DNA of 64,000 nt from NCBI GenBank assembly GCA_002270465.1, contig NQOF01000006.1:62001-126000 (forward strand), given 5' to 3'. This document shows positions 35,315 to 43,383 of this stretch, one piece after another. The translations under genes were made by a program, and so were the position numbers. The stretch comes from Blautia hominis. Its GTDB lineage: Bacteria > Bacillota > Clostridia > Lachnospirales > Lachnospiraceae. A model generated the notes under the pieces. That model saw only the letters and a list, made by a program, of their open reading frames with translations. It had not been told where the DNA came from and made no database searches. Positions within the stretch are counted from its first letter, which is position 1. Every line of letters starts with the position of its first letter.

Positions 35315-36163
35315 ATGGCTGGAACAGACAGAAAAAGCAAAAAAATCAGCAGGGGCCATATTTTCATATACCTTGTGCTGATTCTGGGCAGTGTGGTAAT
35401 GATCTTTCCGTTTTTATGGATGATCTTGACAAGTTTTAAGACAGTACCGGAGACAACGCTGGTGCCGCCTACATTTTTTCCGGAGTCATTTCAGAATACG
35501 GCGGCCTATATTCAGGTGACCAACAGTCTGCCGTTTTTGAAATTGTATTATAATACCTTGATGATGATCTTCATCCGGGTCATCTGTGCGGTGGTGTTTT
35601 CCTCCATGGCGGCATATGCTTTTGCAAAGGTGCATTTTCCCCTGAAGAATCTGTGCTTTGCCCTGGTGGTATCCCAGCTTATGTTTCCGGCACAGGTGTT
35701 CATTCTTCCGCAGTATGAGATGATCTCTGCCATTGGGAAGACAGACTCCATCTTTGCGCTGGTCTTCCCGGGCCTGGTAAGCGCCTTCGGAACCTTTTTC
35801 CTAAGGCAGACCTACATGGGAATACCGGATGATCTCATCGAGGCGGCAAGGATTGACGGATGTGGGCAGTTTCGGACGTTTGCAAGTATAGCATTTCCGC
35901 TTACCAAGACGGCGATCGCAGCTCTGGCTGTGTTCACGGCATTGTTTGCCTATGCGGATCTCATGTGGCCGCTGATCGTGAATACCAAGCTGGATATGCT
36001 GACACTGTCCTCAGGATTGTCAACCCTCCGCGGACAGTTTTCTGTGAATTACCCCAATCTGATGGCAGGGTCGGTGCTGGCTATGGTGCCTATGATCGTG
36101 ATCTATCTGATCTTCCAGAAGCAGTTTATTGAGGGGATTGCACTTACGGGGACAAAGGCATAA
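35315..36163 (+). CDS. Sugar ABC transporter permease (MalG/UgpE type)
   Basis: This 282-residue, six-TM permease carries the EAA loop EAARIDGCGQFRTFASIAFPLTK. AGGAGGAGG lies upstream; start at ATG 35315 gives the best spacing, with GTG 35312 as the alternative. It completes the binding-protein/permease/permease unit, which a terminator ends. No glycosidase or catabolic enzyme follows. Confidence 0.92.
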   Translation: MAGTDRKSKKISRGHIFIYLVLILGSVVMIFPFLWMILTSFKTVPETTLVPPTFFPESFQNTAAYIQVTNSLPFLKLYYNTLMMIFIRVICAVVFSSMAAYAFAKVHFPLKNLCFALVVSQLMFPAQVFILPQYEMISAIGKTDSIFALVFPGLVSAFGTFFLRQTYMGIPDDLIEAARIDGCGQFRTFASIAFPLTKTAIAALAVFTALFAYADLMWPLIVNTKLDMLTLSSGLSTLRGQFSVNYPNLMAGSVLAMVPMIVIYLIFQKQFIEGIALTGTKA

Positions 36164-36191
36164 TGTAAGATCTGCGGACAGCGGAATCAAA

Positions 36192-36229
36192 AAAGAAGGC
36201 TGATAATGTATGAAGATCAGCCTTCTTTC
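36192..36229. terminator. Intrinsic terminator between importer and histidine kinase
   Basis: AAAGAAGGCTGAT pairs with ATCAGCCTTCTTT around an 11 nt loop, with AT-rich tails on both sides. It serves the converging genes. Confidence 0.88.
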
Positions 36230-36256
36230 TGTTTGGACTAAAGATGGTTCGGCGGG

Positions 36257-37684
36257 TTAAATGCTGTGCTGGAAGGTGACACATGCCCCACCGGATTTGG
36301 AGTTTTCGATTTTGAGAGAGCCTCCAAGCTGTTCGGCCAGTTGTCCGGCAATGTATAGACCGAGGCCCGAATGGCCGCCTTTTGTCTGTCTGGCTTTGTC
36401 ACCCCGATAGAATTTATCTGCCGCCTTTTTCAAGTCCGCCGGACCAAAGCCTGTCCCCGTATCACTGACCGTATAGAAGATATGGTCTTTATCAGCCTTT
36501 ACGGAAACATGGATCCTGCCGTCTGGCGGGGTATACTGCAGGCTGTTGGATATGATGTTATCAAGGATCCGGGCTAATTTATCTGTGTCGGTCCGGATCA
36601 CAGGGGGGACATTATCATGTACGTGCAGTATCAGTTCAATTCCTTTTTGGCGGGCCTGCAGATCATAGTCATGTATTTTCTGCGTCAGAAATGCTTCCAA
36701 GTTTACCGGGGAGGATTCCGGTTGGATACGGGAATTTTCCAGGTCAGAAGTATACTGCATCTGCATAACAAGGTCTGCACTTTTTTCCGTATTATTTTTT
36801 ATGACTTTGAGATATCTGCATAGTTTTTCTTTACTGTCAGGGGGATTCTCGATCAGAGAATCCGTGTACCCTAGTATGATAGAAAGCGGAGATTTCAGAT
36901 CATGTGCCAGGGATTCTACCATCCAAATCCGTTCCTGTTCCATCTCCCATTGAGCGGACAATGATTCTTTCAGCGCCTCTTTCATTTCCGAAAAAGCACT
37001 GCAGAGTCTGCCAAGCTCATTGTCTGAGGCATAACTGATATTAAAATCCAGGTCTTTTTCTTTTATTTTCCGGGATGCTTCAATTAAAAGCTGCAGCGGT
37101 TTATTGATATTTCCGGCAAATATTTTGGAAAACAGCAGTGTAAAACCGGTTATATAGAGAAACGGAGAGAACAAGGACAGTAAGATCACGGCAAAGATCA
37201 CACGTCCCCTGTCATTGGCAAAGGTGGGCTTTATCTGATAAAAAAGAAGTACGGCACCTGCCGGGGACCCTGATGTATCTGTGATGGGCACGGTATGAAT
37301 GTAATAACCCTGCCGCAGGACCGTTGTGCCGGCAAAGCTGTCAAATAACTCCTCTGCTGTTGTAAAGGGTTTTTCGGTATAAGTGCCGTACAGGATATTG
37401 CCGTGAGTGTCCACCGTCTGATAGAGCATCTGGTCACCTTGGATGGCATTTTTCAGATTTTCTTCCTCTTGATCGGACAGTAGCGCCATGTTTTTTTCCT
37501 GAATATATGCAGTAATGTCAGGAATCTGTTGCTGATAATGATCTGCGGGCAGAATGTCTCTGTCCACAGCCCACAGAAACAGCATAACAGCTAGAGTATA
37601 GGTCAGGACCGTGGCGCCTATGCTGGCTGTTATGATGTAAATAAAGGTATGTCTGAATTGGGCTGCAAGGGATTGTGTTTTCAT
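36257..37684 (-). CDS. Sensor histidine kinase of the LanFEG-associated two-component system
   Basis: This 475-residue membrane kinase has TM helices at ~15-38 and ~165-195 flanking an extracellular sensor, a HAMP-like segment (NINKPLQLLIEASRKIKEKDLDF), the phospho-acceptor H box ESLAHDLKSPLSIILGYTDSL and the ATPase boxes DNIISNSLQYTPP, DTGTGFGP and GGHSGLGLYIAGQLAEQLGG. It is the last gene of the ABC transporter operon, 18 bp after the response regulator. It probably senses a lantibiotic or other cell-envelope-active peptide. Confidence 0.92.
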   Translation of the reverse strand: MKTQSLAAQFRHTFIYIITASIGATVLTYTLAVMLFLWAVDRDILPADHYQQQIPDITAYIQEKNMALLSDQEEENLKNAIQGDQMLYQTVDTHGNILYGTYTEKPFTTAEELFDSFAGTTVLRQGYYIHTVPITDTSGSPAGAVLLFYQIKPTFANDRGRVIFAVILLSLFSPFLYITGFTLLFSKIFAGNINKPLQLLIEASRKIKEKDLDFNISYASDNELGRLCSAFSEMKEALKESLSAQWEMEQERIWMVESLAHDLKSPLSIILGYTDSLIENPPDSKEKLCRYLKVIKNNTEKSADLVMQMQYTSDLENSRIQPESSPVNLEAFLTQKIHDYDLQARQKGIELILHVHDNVPPVIRTDTDKLARILDNIISNSLQYTPPDGRIHVSVKADKDHIFYTVSDTGTGFGPADLKKAADKFYRGDKARQTKGGHSGLGLYIAGQLAEQLGGSLKIENSKSGGACVTFQHSI

Positions 37685-37702
37685 AATATCATGCCTGCCT
37701 TT

Positions 37703-38395
37703 TTACTTTTTATTCCATTTGTAACCGATTCCCCAGACCGTTAAGATGTAATCTGTATCCGGTGTTACAGCGGCGAATTTTGCCCTTATATTTTTAATAC
37801 GCTCAACAACAGTGACGGAGTCTCCTTCGGAATCATAGCCCCAGACCTTTTCATAAATCTGCTCTCTTGAAAAGACCTGACCCGCGTGAAGCGCCAGGAG
37901 TTCTACAATGTCGTATTCCCGCCTGGTCAAGTCAATATTCGTGTCTTGGATTTTTATCGTCCGTTCTTTCAGGTTCATGCAGAGCTTTCCAAAATATAAT
38001 TTAGAACGTTTCTGCTCTGTATTGATATATTGTGACCTTTTTTCTCTGCGCAGATTTGCTTCAATTCGTGCCATCAGTTCCCGAAGTCCGAAGGGTTTTG
38101 TCACATAATCATCGCCGCCCAGGCTCAGTCCCCGGACTTTATCCGTTTCCGATTGTTTCGCACTCAGAAAGATTATGGGGCACAGCACATCATCCCGAAT
38201 TGCCCTGCAGACCTCAAATCCGTCTGTTTCAGGCATCATAATGTCCAGTATGATAAGATCCGGCTGTTTTTTTGATAGCTCTATACCGTCCTTCCCATTA
38301 TAGGCGGTCAGTACCTGGTGGCCCTTGGCGCACAGTTCGTCTTCCAACAGCATGACCAGGTCTGTCTCGTCGTCAATGATCAATATCTTGCTCAA
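37703..38395 (-). CDS. OmpR-family response regulator
   Basis: This 230-residue regulator has a receiver domain (ILIIDDETDLVMLLED, phospho-Asp in LIILDIMMPETDGFEV, Lys in YVTKPFGLREL) and a winged-helix output domain (LTRREYDIVELLALHAGQVFSREQIYEKVWGYDSEGDSVTVVERIKNIRAKF). It probably binds the heptamer repeats ATAACGT upstream of the operon (40726-40743) and drives its own operon when the kinase is activated. Confidence 0.93.
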   Translation of the reverse strand: MSKILIIDDETDLVMLLEDELCAKGHQVLTAYNGKDGIELSKKQPDLIILDIMMPETDGFEVCRAIRDDVLCPIIFLSAKQSETDKVRGLSLGGDDYVTKPFGLRELMARIEANLRREKRSQYINTEQKRSKLYFGKLCMNLKERTIKIQDTNIDLTRREYDIVELLALHAGQVFSREQIYEKVWGYDSEGDSVTVVERIKNIRAKFAAVTPDTDYILTVWGIGYKWNKK

Positions 38396-38418
38396 TGTGT
38401 CATTCCTTTCTTTTTTGC

Positions 38419-39198
38419 TTATTCACAGTTTTTCCTTCCCTCCCATAAGTTAAACCAGATCATTCCTCCGGCCAGAAAGAGAACGGTTCCCGCTGTGACT
38501 GCCAAAAGTCCCAAAGCGGCGGTATGCTGTACGCCTATGGAAATATCTGAGGCATTGACAGAACCGTTTTCTTTAAGCAGAAGAGCACCGGGAAGCATTC
38601 CTAATTTTACCGGCCACGTCCAGGGGATCACAGGCCAGATTTTGGAGCCGAGGCCGGTAAGACCAAGGATTGCAGCCATTAAAAGGCCGCCCATGCTGAT
38701 TCCCACAGAGGCACCCATGCCCCATGCAAAGCTTATCCACAAATGAAGCGCCAGAAGGGGAAGTGTCCCCAGGATCACCAGTACAGCAGCAGTCAGGAAC
38801 AGCATGTAAGAAGCACCTGCAGGAAGGATCAGATTCGTACTGATGCAAAGGGTCAGTACGGCCAGGAGTGTGCATGCGGCAAGACAAACCAACAGGAGGA
38901 AAAACTTTCCCAGATATAATTGAAAACGGGAAATACCGGTGCCTAAAAAACCGTTAAAATTCCCGGCAAGTTCTTCCTCATGAACAAGAAATCCTGCAAA
39001 GACTCCTACCCCCACGGGAATGATGAATACCGTCCAGATTGTAAAAAAACCTTCAAAGGCAAAAGTCTGTGTGATTCCCGGATGTGTGGTAAGGTAGGCG
39101 GCTGCACAGAGGGAAAAAAGGACAGGCATACACAAAGTCAGGAAACGAATGGCTGTCCTTTTTGTCCGGAGCCATTCGGAACGTAAAAAAACGATCAT
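38419..39198 (-). CDS. Lantibiotic-immunity-type ABC permease (LanG/MutG-like)
   Basis: This 259-residue membrane protein has six predicted TM segments and the MutG/SpaG/BcrB-type start MIVFLRSEWLRTKRTAIRFLTLCMPVLFSL. GGAAAGGAGGAACA precedes ATG 39198; the open frame extends further upstream but overlaps the previous gene. It overlaps the partner permease by 4 nt. With its partner and the ATPase it forms a LanFEG-type exporter that expels bacteriocins from the membrane. No lantibiotic precursor or modification gene is in the window, so this is probably a resistance rather than a self-immunity system. Confidence 0.88.
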   Translation of the reverse strand: MIVFLRSEWLRTKRTAIRFLTLCMPVLFSLCAAAYLTTHPGITQTFAFEGFFTIWTVFIIPVGVGVFAGFLVHEEELAGNFNGFLGTGISRFQLYLGKFFLLLVCLAACTLLAVLTLCISTNLILPAGASYMLFLTAAVLVILGTLPLLALHLWISFAWGMGASVGISMGGLLMAAILGLTGLGSKIWPVIPWTWPVKLGMLPGALLLKENGSVNASDISIGVQHTAALGLLAVTAGTVLFLAGGMIWFNLWEGRKNCE

Positions 39199-39965
39199 TG
39201 TTCCTCCTTTCCGGCAAACCACACTGAGGAAAGCACAGTAAATACAAGAAATGCGGCTATAGATACAACAACCCCCACAGGAATCACAGAAGGGTCTAAA
39301 AGAGGATCGCCTGCTTCCAGGAGGACACCGTTGGGGTGGACACCTATTATAGGGCACATCAGTCTGGTAGCCAGGCTCCAGGGGACTGCAAACCAAAAGG
39401 AGGATGGTGCGGCAAGGATCCCAGCAATCATGCCTGCAAATCCGATTCCCATACTCAGGAACAAACCTTTCCATTCTGCAGCCCATAACTGAATCGGTAT
39501 CAGCGCAAGGGAAGAGAGCCAGCAGACAATGCCGGCTGCAAGAATCTCCCCGAAAGGTATGGTTCCTGCCTTTGTTGTCAGACCTGCTGCGACTGCAGCA
39601 GCCATTAAGACCAGAGTGGAAAGCAGGCTATAGATGGCTATGGCTGTAATTTTATTGATCCAGAGTGCCTTAGCTGAGATATTACGGGTCCGGAGAGCGC
39701 GGTAATAACCGGATTTTTTCTCCTGAGCAGCCGCCAGAGCGGCAAAGAGCGCAAATCCCAGGGGAAGGAAAACAAAAGGCCACCAGTTAAAAATAAGAGC
39801 CAAAAGGCTCTGCCATCCCCAGGAACTGTTCTCAGACTGAGGATTGTCCATGAGGGATACCTGAGTGACCAGTGCGTATACAGCAAAGAAAACAGGAATA
39901 AAAAGGATCAGTTTTTTCATAAATGTTCTTTTGTATTTCAGAAACTCAGACTGCAGACTATGCAT
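39195..39965 (-). CDS. Lantibiotic-immunity-type ABC permease (LanE/MutE-like)
   Basis: This 256-residue permease has six predicted TM segments and a start (MHSLQSEFLKYKRTFMKKLILFIPVFFAVYALV) typical of MutE/SpaE proteins, with NWWPFVFLPLGFALFAAL and QEKKSGYYRALRTRNISAK. AAAGGAGGAAAAA precedes ATG 39965. It overlaps the ATPase gene by 8 nt and the second permease by 4 nt, so the three are translationally coupled. Confidence 0.88.
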   Translation of the reverse strand: MHSLQSEFLKYKRTFMKKLILFIPVFFAVYALVTQVSLMDNPQSENSSWGWQSLLALIFNWWPFVFLPLGFALFAALAAAQEKKSGYYRALRTRNISAKALWINKITAIAIYSLLSTLVLMAAAVAAGLTTKAGTIPFGEILAAGIVCWLSSLALIPIQLWAAEWKGLFLSMGIGFAGMIAGILAAPSSFWFAVPWSLATRLMCPIIGVHPNGVLLEAGDPLLDPSVIPVGVVVSIAAFLVFTVLSSVWFAGKEEQ

Positions 39966-40665
39966 TTCTTTTTCCTCCTTTGCGTATAACGTCCGTAAAA
40001 AAATCTTCCAGATTTTCACCGGAGTCAGGTGTCCCCTGATACAAAAGCTCTCCGCCGCTTAATATCCCCACCGTATCTGCGATCTGGGCCACTTCTGATA
40101 AAATATGGCTGGAGATGATCACGGTGATTCCCTTTTCGGAAAAAGATGTGATCAGTTCCCGCAGTTCCTGGATACCGAAAGGATCAAGTCCGTTGGTAGG
40201 CTCATCCAGGATCAAAAGCTCCGGGTCGTTTAGAAGTGCGCATGCAAGCCCAAGCCGCTGCTTCATGCCCATGGAAAACTGGGAGGCCAGCTTCTTGCCG
40301 GTGTCTTTTAGATTGACGGTTTTCAGGACTTCATGGATTTTTTTCGTCGGAATATGTAAGAGCTTTGTGTGTACCAAAAGGTTTTCTTCAGCAGTGAGAT
40401 TTCCATATAGGGCAGGGGATTCGATCAGGGAACCGATCTTGGAAAGGGATTCCCGTTTCCAGGGAGCGCCGTCTATAAAAATCTGTCCGCCTGTGGGACG
40501 GAGAAGTCCCACCAGCATCTTCAGTGTTGTGGATTTTCCCGCACCGTTGGGGCCAAGAAGTCCGTAGATACTGCCCCGTTCAATCTGCAGGGAAACGCTG
40601 CGGACTGCCATTTGGCTGCCGTACTGTTTGGATAAGTTTTTGGTTTCAAGGATTAAATCTTTCAT
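39958..40665 (-). CDS. Lantibiotic-immunity-type ABC ATPase (LanF/BcrA-like)
   Basis: This 235-residue ATPase has Walker A GPNGAGKST, signature FSMGMKQRLGLACALLNDP (SMGMKQR type seen in BcrA/LanF) and Walker B LLILDEPTNGLDPFGIQEL. It is the first gene of a five-gene operon ATPase/permease/permease/regulator/kinase. Upstream lies a direct-repeat operator and a -10. Likely role: energy for export of a lantibiotic-like peptide. Confidence 0.93.
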   Translation of the reverse strand: MKDLILETKNLSKQYGSQMAVRSVSLQIERGSIYGLLGPNGAGKSTTLKMLVGLLRPTGGQIFIDGAPWKRESLSKIGSLIESPALYGNLTAEENLLVHTKLLHIPTKKIHEVLKTVNLKDTGKKLASQFSMGMKQRLGLACALLNDPELLILDEPTNGLDPFGIQELRELITSFSEKGITVIISSHILSEVAQIADTVGILSGGELLYQGTPDSGENLEDFFTDVIRKGGKRNA

Positions 40666-40709
40666 GTGTTTTTCCTTTCCTGTTATATGGTATTTCTGTT
40701 ACAAGAAGG

Positions 40710-40743
40710 ATCATAGCATGAAAAAATAACGTTTTTATAACGT
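40710..40743 (-). promoter_or_regulatory. LanFEG-RK operon promoter with heptamer direct repeats
   Basis: On the plus strand ATAACGT-TTTT-ATAACGT occupies 40726-40743, an 11 bp-period direct repeat. On the minus strand it is followed, after 10 bp, by the -10 TATGAT (40715-40710). Direct repeats at 11 bp overlapping the -35 position are typical of NisR/SpaR-class (OmpR family) response-regulator sites, which fits autoregulation. Confidence 0.65.
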
Positions 40744-40800
40744 TTAAAAGAGTGTTCGGTCTTTATTATACAATAATCTCGGAAGAGTGAGAAGTTATCG

Positions 40801-40842
40801 GTAATCATTCAGCAGGGTCAGCGTATTTATTGCGCTGACCCT
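40801..40842 (+). repeat. Partial dispersed element, copy D (left end)
   Basis: GTAATCATTCAGCAGGGTCAGCG resembles the left end of copies A-C and includes a perfect 9 bp stem (GGGTCAGCG with CGCTGACCC). The right end is missing. It lies just downstream of the ABC-F gene and may act as its 3' hairpin. Confidence 0.6.
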
Positions 40843-40865
40843 TAGAAAATTTCCAAAAGCCGGTT

Positions 40866-42410
40866 TTATTTTTTTCGGATGATTTTTTCAATATCAATGG
40901 TCTTATGGACCAGCCCGCTGTAGAATGTCTCCTCATGGGAAACGAGAAGTATGCTGCCGGGAAAGTCAAAAAGGGCTGTTTTCAGGGAGGCTTTTGCCTG
41001 GATATCCAGGTGGTTTGTAGGTTCATCCAGGATGAGAAAATTGCAGGGAGTGAGGGTGAGCAGACACATTTTGACCTTGGCCTGTTCCCCGCCGCTCAGT
41101 GTCCCGATAGCCTGGGCGGCATGTTTGCTGGTGATGCCGCAGAGGGATAGGTGCTTCCGTATCTCCTTCACAGTCAGGTCAGGATAGGCGTCTGACACGA
41201 TCTGGACAGGGGGCAGAAGATTGTCCGGCCAAGTCAGGTCCTGTTCAAAATATCCTATTTTCACCTGCTGGGAGAAAGAACATCTGCCGCTCAGAGCAGG
41301 AATCTGTCCGAGCAGGGTTTTGAGCAGTGTGGATTTTCCGATGCCGTTAAATCCTGTTATGACTGCTTTCTGCCCTCCGGTAATGGAAAAGCTTAGGTCG
41401 GATAAAAGAGGATAGTGATATCCCACGGACAGGCTGCGGACGGACAGATGTTCTGTGGCGGTCAGAGGAAGTCCGGCAAACCGGAAATATGGTTTTAATT
41501 CTCTTAAATTAAGGGCTTCCATCTTGTCCATCCGGTCCAGTTGTTTTTGTCTTCCCCTTGCCATTCTGGTTTTACGGCCTGCAATATTCTTCCGTATAAA
41601 TTCTTCTGTCCTTTTGATCTCTTTTTGCTGTGCGGAATACTGACGGATGTAATCCTCCCTCAGCAGAGTCTTTTTCTTTAGGAATTCGGAGTAGGTGCCA
41701 TAGTATTTTGTGATTCTGCTGTTGTCAATATCACAAATCCGGTTTGCTGTTTTTTCCAGAAAATCAAAATCGTGTGATACGATGAGGAAGGCGTTTTCCA
41801 GGGAGGAGAGATAATCCGCCAGCCAGGCTGTATGTTCTTTGTCCAGGAAGTTGGTAGGCTCATCCAGGAGAAGGACATCGGGTTTTTCCAGCAGCAGTTT
41901 AGCCAGGATCACTTTGGCCCGCTGTCCGCCGCTCATCTTTGACACCGGGCAGGAAAGCCCTAGAGCACGCAGGCCAAGGCCGGAGACTACCTGATCTATG
42001 CGCGTGTCTATGGTATAAAATCCCTGTATCTCAAGCTCTTCCTGGCATTCGGCTGCGGACTTCAGGGCGCCTATATCCTTTGATGCAGCCTGTTCATAGA
42101 GGCGGTTCATCTTTTGTTCCAGAAGATAGAGAGGACGAAAAGCAGAGCGGAGGAATGCCTCCATAGTTATATGAGAGGCAAGCTGTGCATATTGGTCCAG
42201 GTATCCGACCGTAGTCTGGGGGTGCCAGGCAACGCGGCCCGTATCGGGGATGACCTGTTCCGTACAGATTTTGATCAGAGTGCTTTTTCCGGCACCGTTT
42301 TGGCCTACGATTCCTATATGCTCTCCTTTATTGAGTGTCAGTTCTGCGTTTTTAAAAAGCTGGCCTTCGCCAAAAGAATGTGTAAGGCCGGTGATTTCAA
42401 GTAAACTCAT
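40866..42410 (-). CDS. ABC-F family ATPase
   Basis: This 514-residue soluble protein has two ABC domains and no membrane segment: Walker A GQNGAGKSTL and GFNGIGKSTL, signatures MSGGQRAKVILAKLLLEKPDVLLLDEPTNFLD and LSGGEQAKVKMCLLTLTPCNFLILDEPTNHLD, and an interdomain linker (QQKEIKRTEEFIRKN, RKTRMARGRQKQLDRMDKM). ABC-F proteins act on the ribosome; some displace antibiotics, others are housekeeping. The attenuator-bearing leader argues for antibiotic-induced expression. Start taken at 42410 (MSLLEITGL) after AAAGGAT; an upstream ATG at 42455 is less likely. Substrate spectrum unknown. Confidence 0.9.
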   Translation of the reverse strand: MSLLEITGLTHSFGEGQLFKNAELTLNKGEHIGIVGQNGAGKSTLIKICTEQVIPDTGRVAWHPQTTVGYLDQYAQLASHITMEAFLRSAFRPLYLLEQKMNRLYEQAASKDIGALKSAAECQEELEIQGFYTIDTRIDQVVSGLGLRALGLSCPVSKMSGGQRAKVILAKLLLEKPDVLLLDEPTNFLDKEHTAWLADYLSSLENAFLIVSHDFDFLEKTANRICDIDNSRITKYYGTYSEFLKKKTLLREDYIRQYSAQQKEIKRTEEFIRKNIAGRKTRMARGRQKQLDRMDKMEALNLRELKPYFRFAGLPLTATEHLSVRSLSVGYHYPLLSDLSFSITGGQKAVITGFNGIGKSTLLKTLLGQIPALSGRCSFSQQVKIGYFEQDLTWPDNLLPPVQIVSDAYPDLTVKEIRKHLSLCGITSKHAAQAIGTLSGGEQAKVKMCLLTLTPCNFLILDEPTNHLDIQAKASLKTALFDFPGSILLVSHEETFYSGLVHKTIDIEKIIRKK

Positions 42411-42480
42411 GATTTTTATATCCTTTCTTTTTTGGATGTCTGCCTGTCGCATCATTTTTCATGGCAGTATTTTTTGGTAT

Positions 42481-42530
42481 AAAAAAAGCAGAAGACAGTG
42501 ATACATTCAGATGTATCTGCCTTCTGCTGT
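42481..42530 (-). terminator. Attenuator upstream of the ABC-F gene
   Basis: On the minus strand AGCAGAAGGCAGATACAT pairs with ATGTATCACTGTCTTCTGCT (2 nt bulge) and runs into seven Ts, about 70 bp before the ABC-F start. A second hairpin, AAAAGGCTA...TAGCCTTTT (42594-42629), precedes it. A full terminator inside a leader is the hallmark of transcription attenuation. Confidence 0.85.
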
Positions 42531-42934
42531 ATGCAGGCTGGTCACAGTAAAAAACGTCTGTAAAAAGCCCCAATCATATCCCGTTATAACAGCAAAAGGC
42601 TACAGACAAAACATTGTCCATAGCCTTTTACACAATATAGTCACGGGAAGATAACAATAAAACGGAAAAGAATACCTGCGTACTTCTGAATACGACAAAT
42701 AAGCGGAAAGCAGATTTACAGACTTTCCCGGTCATATAGAAACACCGTCATGGCAGACAGCTCTCATCTTGTTACATAGAAAAGCTCTCAAAACTTCCCG
42801 GTACGGCAAAAAGCCCTTCAGGGGTGCACAACGATGCGCAAGAGTCAGATGGCCGCAAGCAGCCGCAAGTCCGGCTCGCCGCACTCTTTATTCCGTTTTA
42901 TTCTCTTATCTCCCGATGAAATCCATAGCGTATA

Positions 42935-43030
42935 TCATATGCCATACTCTGTACAATGTTTCATCGGTGCGGATCGTACAGAGATGGTTTTGGCGACTGG
43001 TTTTGGTTGGTTTGTTGAATTATAACCCAT
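42935..43030 (-). CDS. 31-residue leader peptide of the ABC-F gene
   Basis: On the minus strand, an ATG at 43030 follows AAGGAGC at 6 nt and encodes MGYNSTNQPKPVAKTIS... ending in TGA at 42935-42937. It starts ~30 nt after the predicted transcription start and well upstream of the attenuator. Ribosome stalling on such a peptide is the usual antibiotic sensor for ABC-F genes. The peptide sequence matches nothing I know. Confidence 0.6.
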   Translation of the reverse strand: MGYNSTNQPKPVAKTISVRSAPMKHCTEYGI

Positions 43031-43058
43031 AATGAAGCTCCTTACAGTTGATGCGGTC

Positions 43059-43087
43059 ACTATAGCATAAGCATGAGTATTTGTCAA
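43059..43087 (-). promoter_or_regulatory. Consensus promoter of the ABC-F leader
   Basis: On the minus strand a perfect -35 TTGACA (43087-43082), a 17 bp spacer and a -10 TATAGT (43064-43059) stand directly before the leader-peptide gene. This gives a leader of ~640 nt before the ABC-F start. A strong constitutive promoter with downstream attenuation fits the model. Confidence 0.8.
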
Positions 43088-43093
43088 ATTTAT

Positions 43094-43383
43094 TTATTTG
43101 ACCCCTTTTATATACTCGGCTATTTTTTCGTTATATTCCTGAATGGGGATGAACTCCTGTTCCGGATCGGAATCTATTTCATTGTATTCTGTGACAGGTA
43201 CGGAATCCTCATCCTGATCGGAATATCTTTCGTTGTACTCCGACAGGGGGACATCATAATATTTTCCATTGTATTCAGAAAGCGGTATGAATTCCTCCGG
43301 CTGTCCGGTTTGGCAGTTGAACAGCCCAGTACGAGCAGAGTAAAAGCGGTGGCTGTACAGGCGATTTTTTTTGACATTTTCAT
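43094..43383 (-). pseudogene. Frameshifted repeat lipoprotein
   Basis: A strong ribosome binding site (GGAGGTGA, 8 nt) precedes ATG 43383, which opens a lipoprotein signal MKMSKKIACTATAFTLLVLGC-STAKP. This frame then becomes low-quality. The other minus frame, ending at 43094, carries four acidic repeats of the type (I/V)P(L/V/I)xEYN: IPLSEYN, VPLSEYN, VPVTEYN and IPIQEYN. Joining the two frames near 43310-43325 (around AAACCGGACAGCCGG) would give a ~95-residue secreted lipoprotein. So a one-base indel, or a rare frameshift, separates signal and repeats. Function unknown. Confidence 0.6.

Noticed and set aside
36257-40665. Lantibiotic biosynthesis cluster
   Set aside because: Only transporter and two-component genes are present; there is no precursor peptide, LanB/C/M or protease gene on either side.
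43094-43383. Programmed ribosomal frameshift in the repeat lipoprotein
   Set aside because: No slippery heptamer followed by a stable hairpin is evident at the junction; an indel is more likely.
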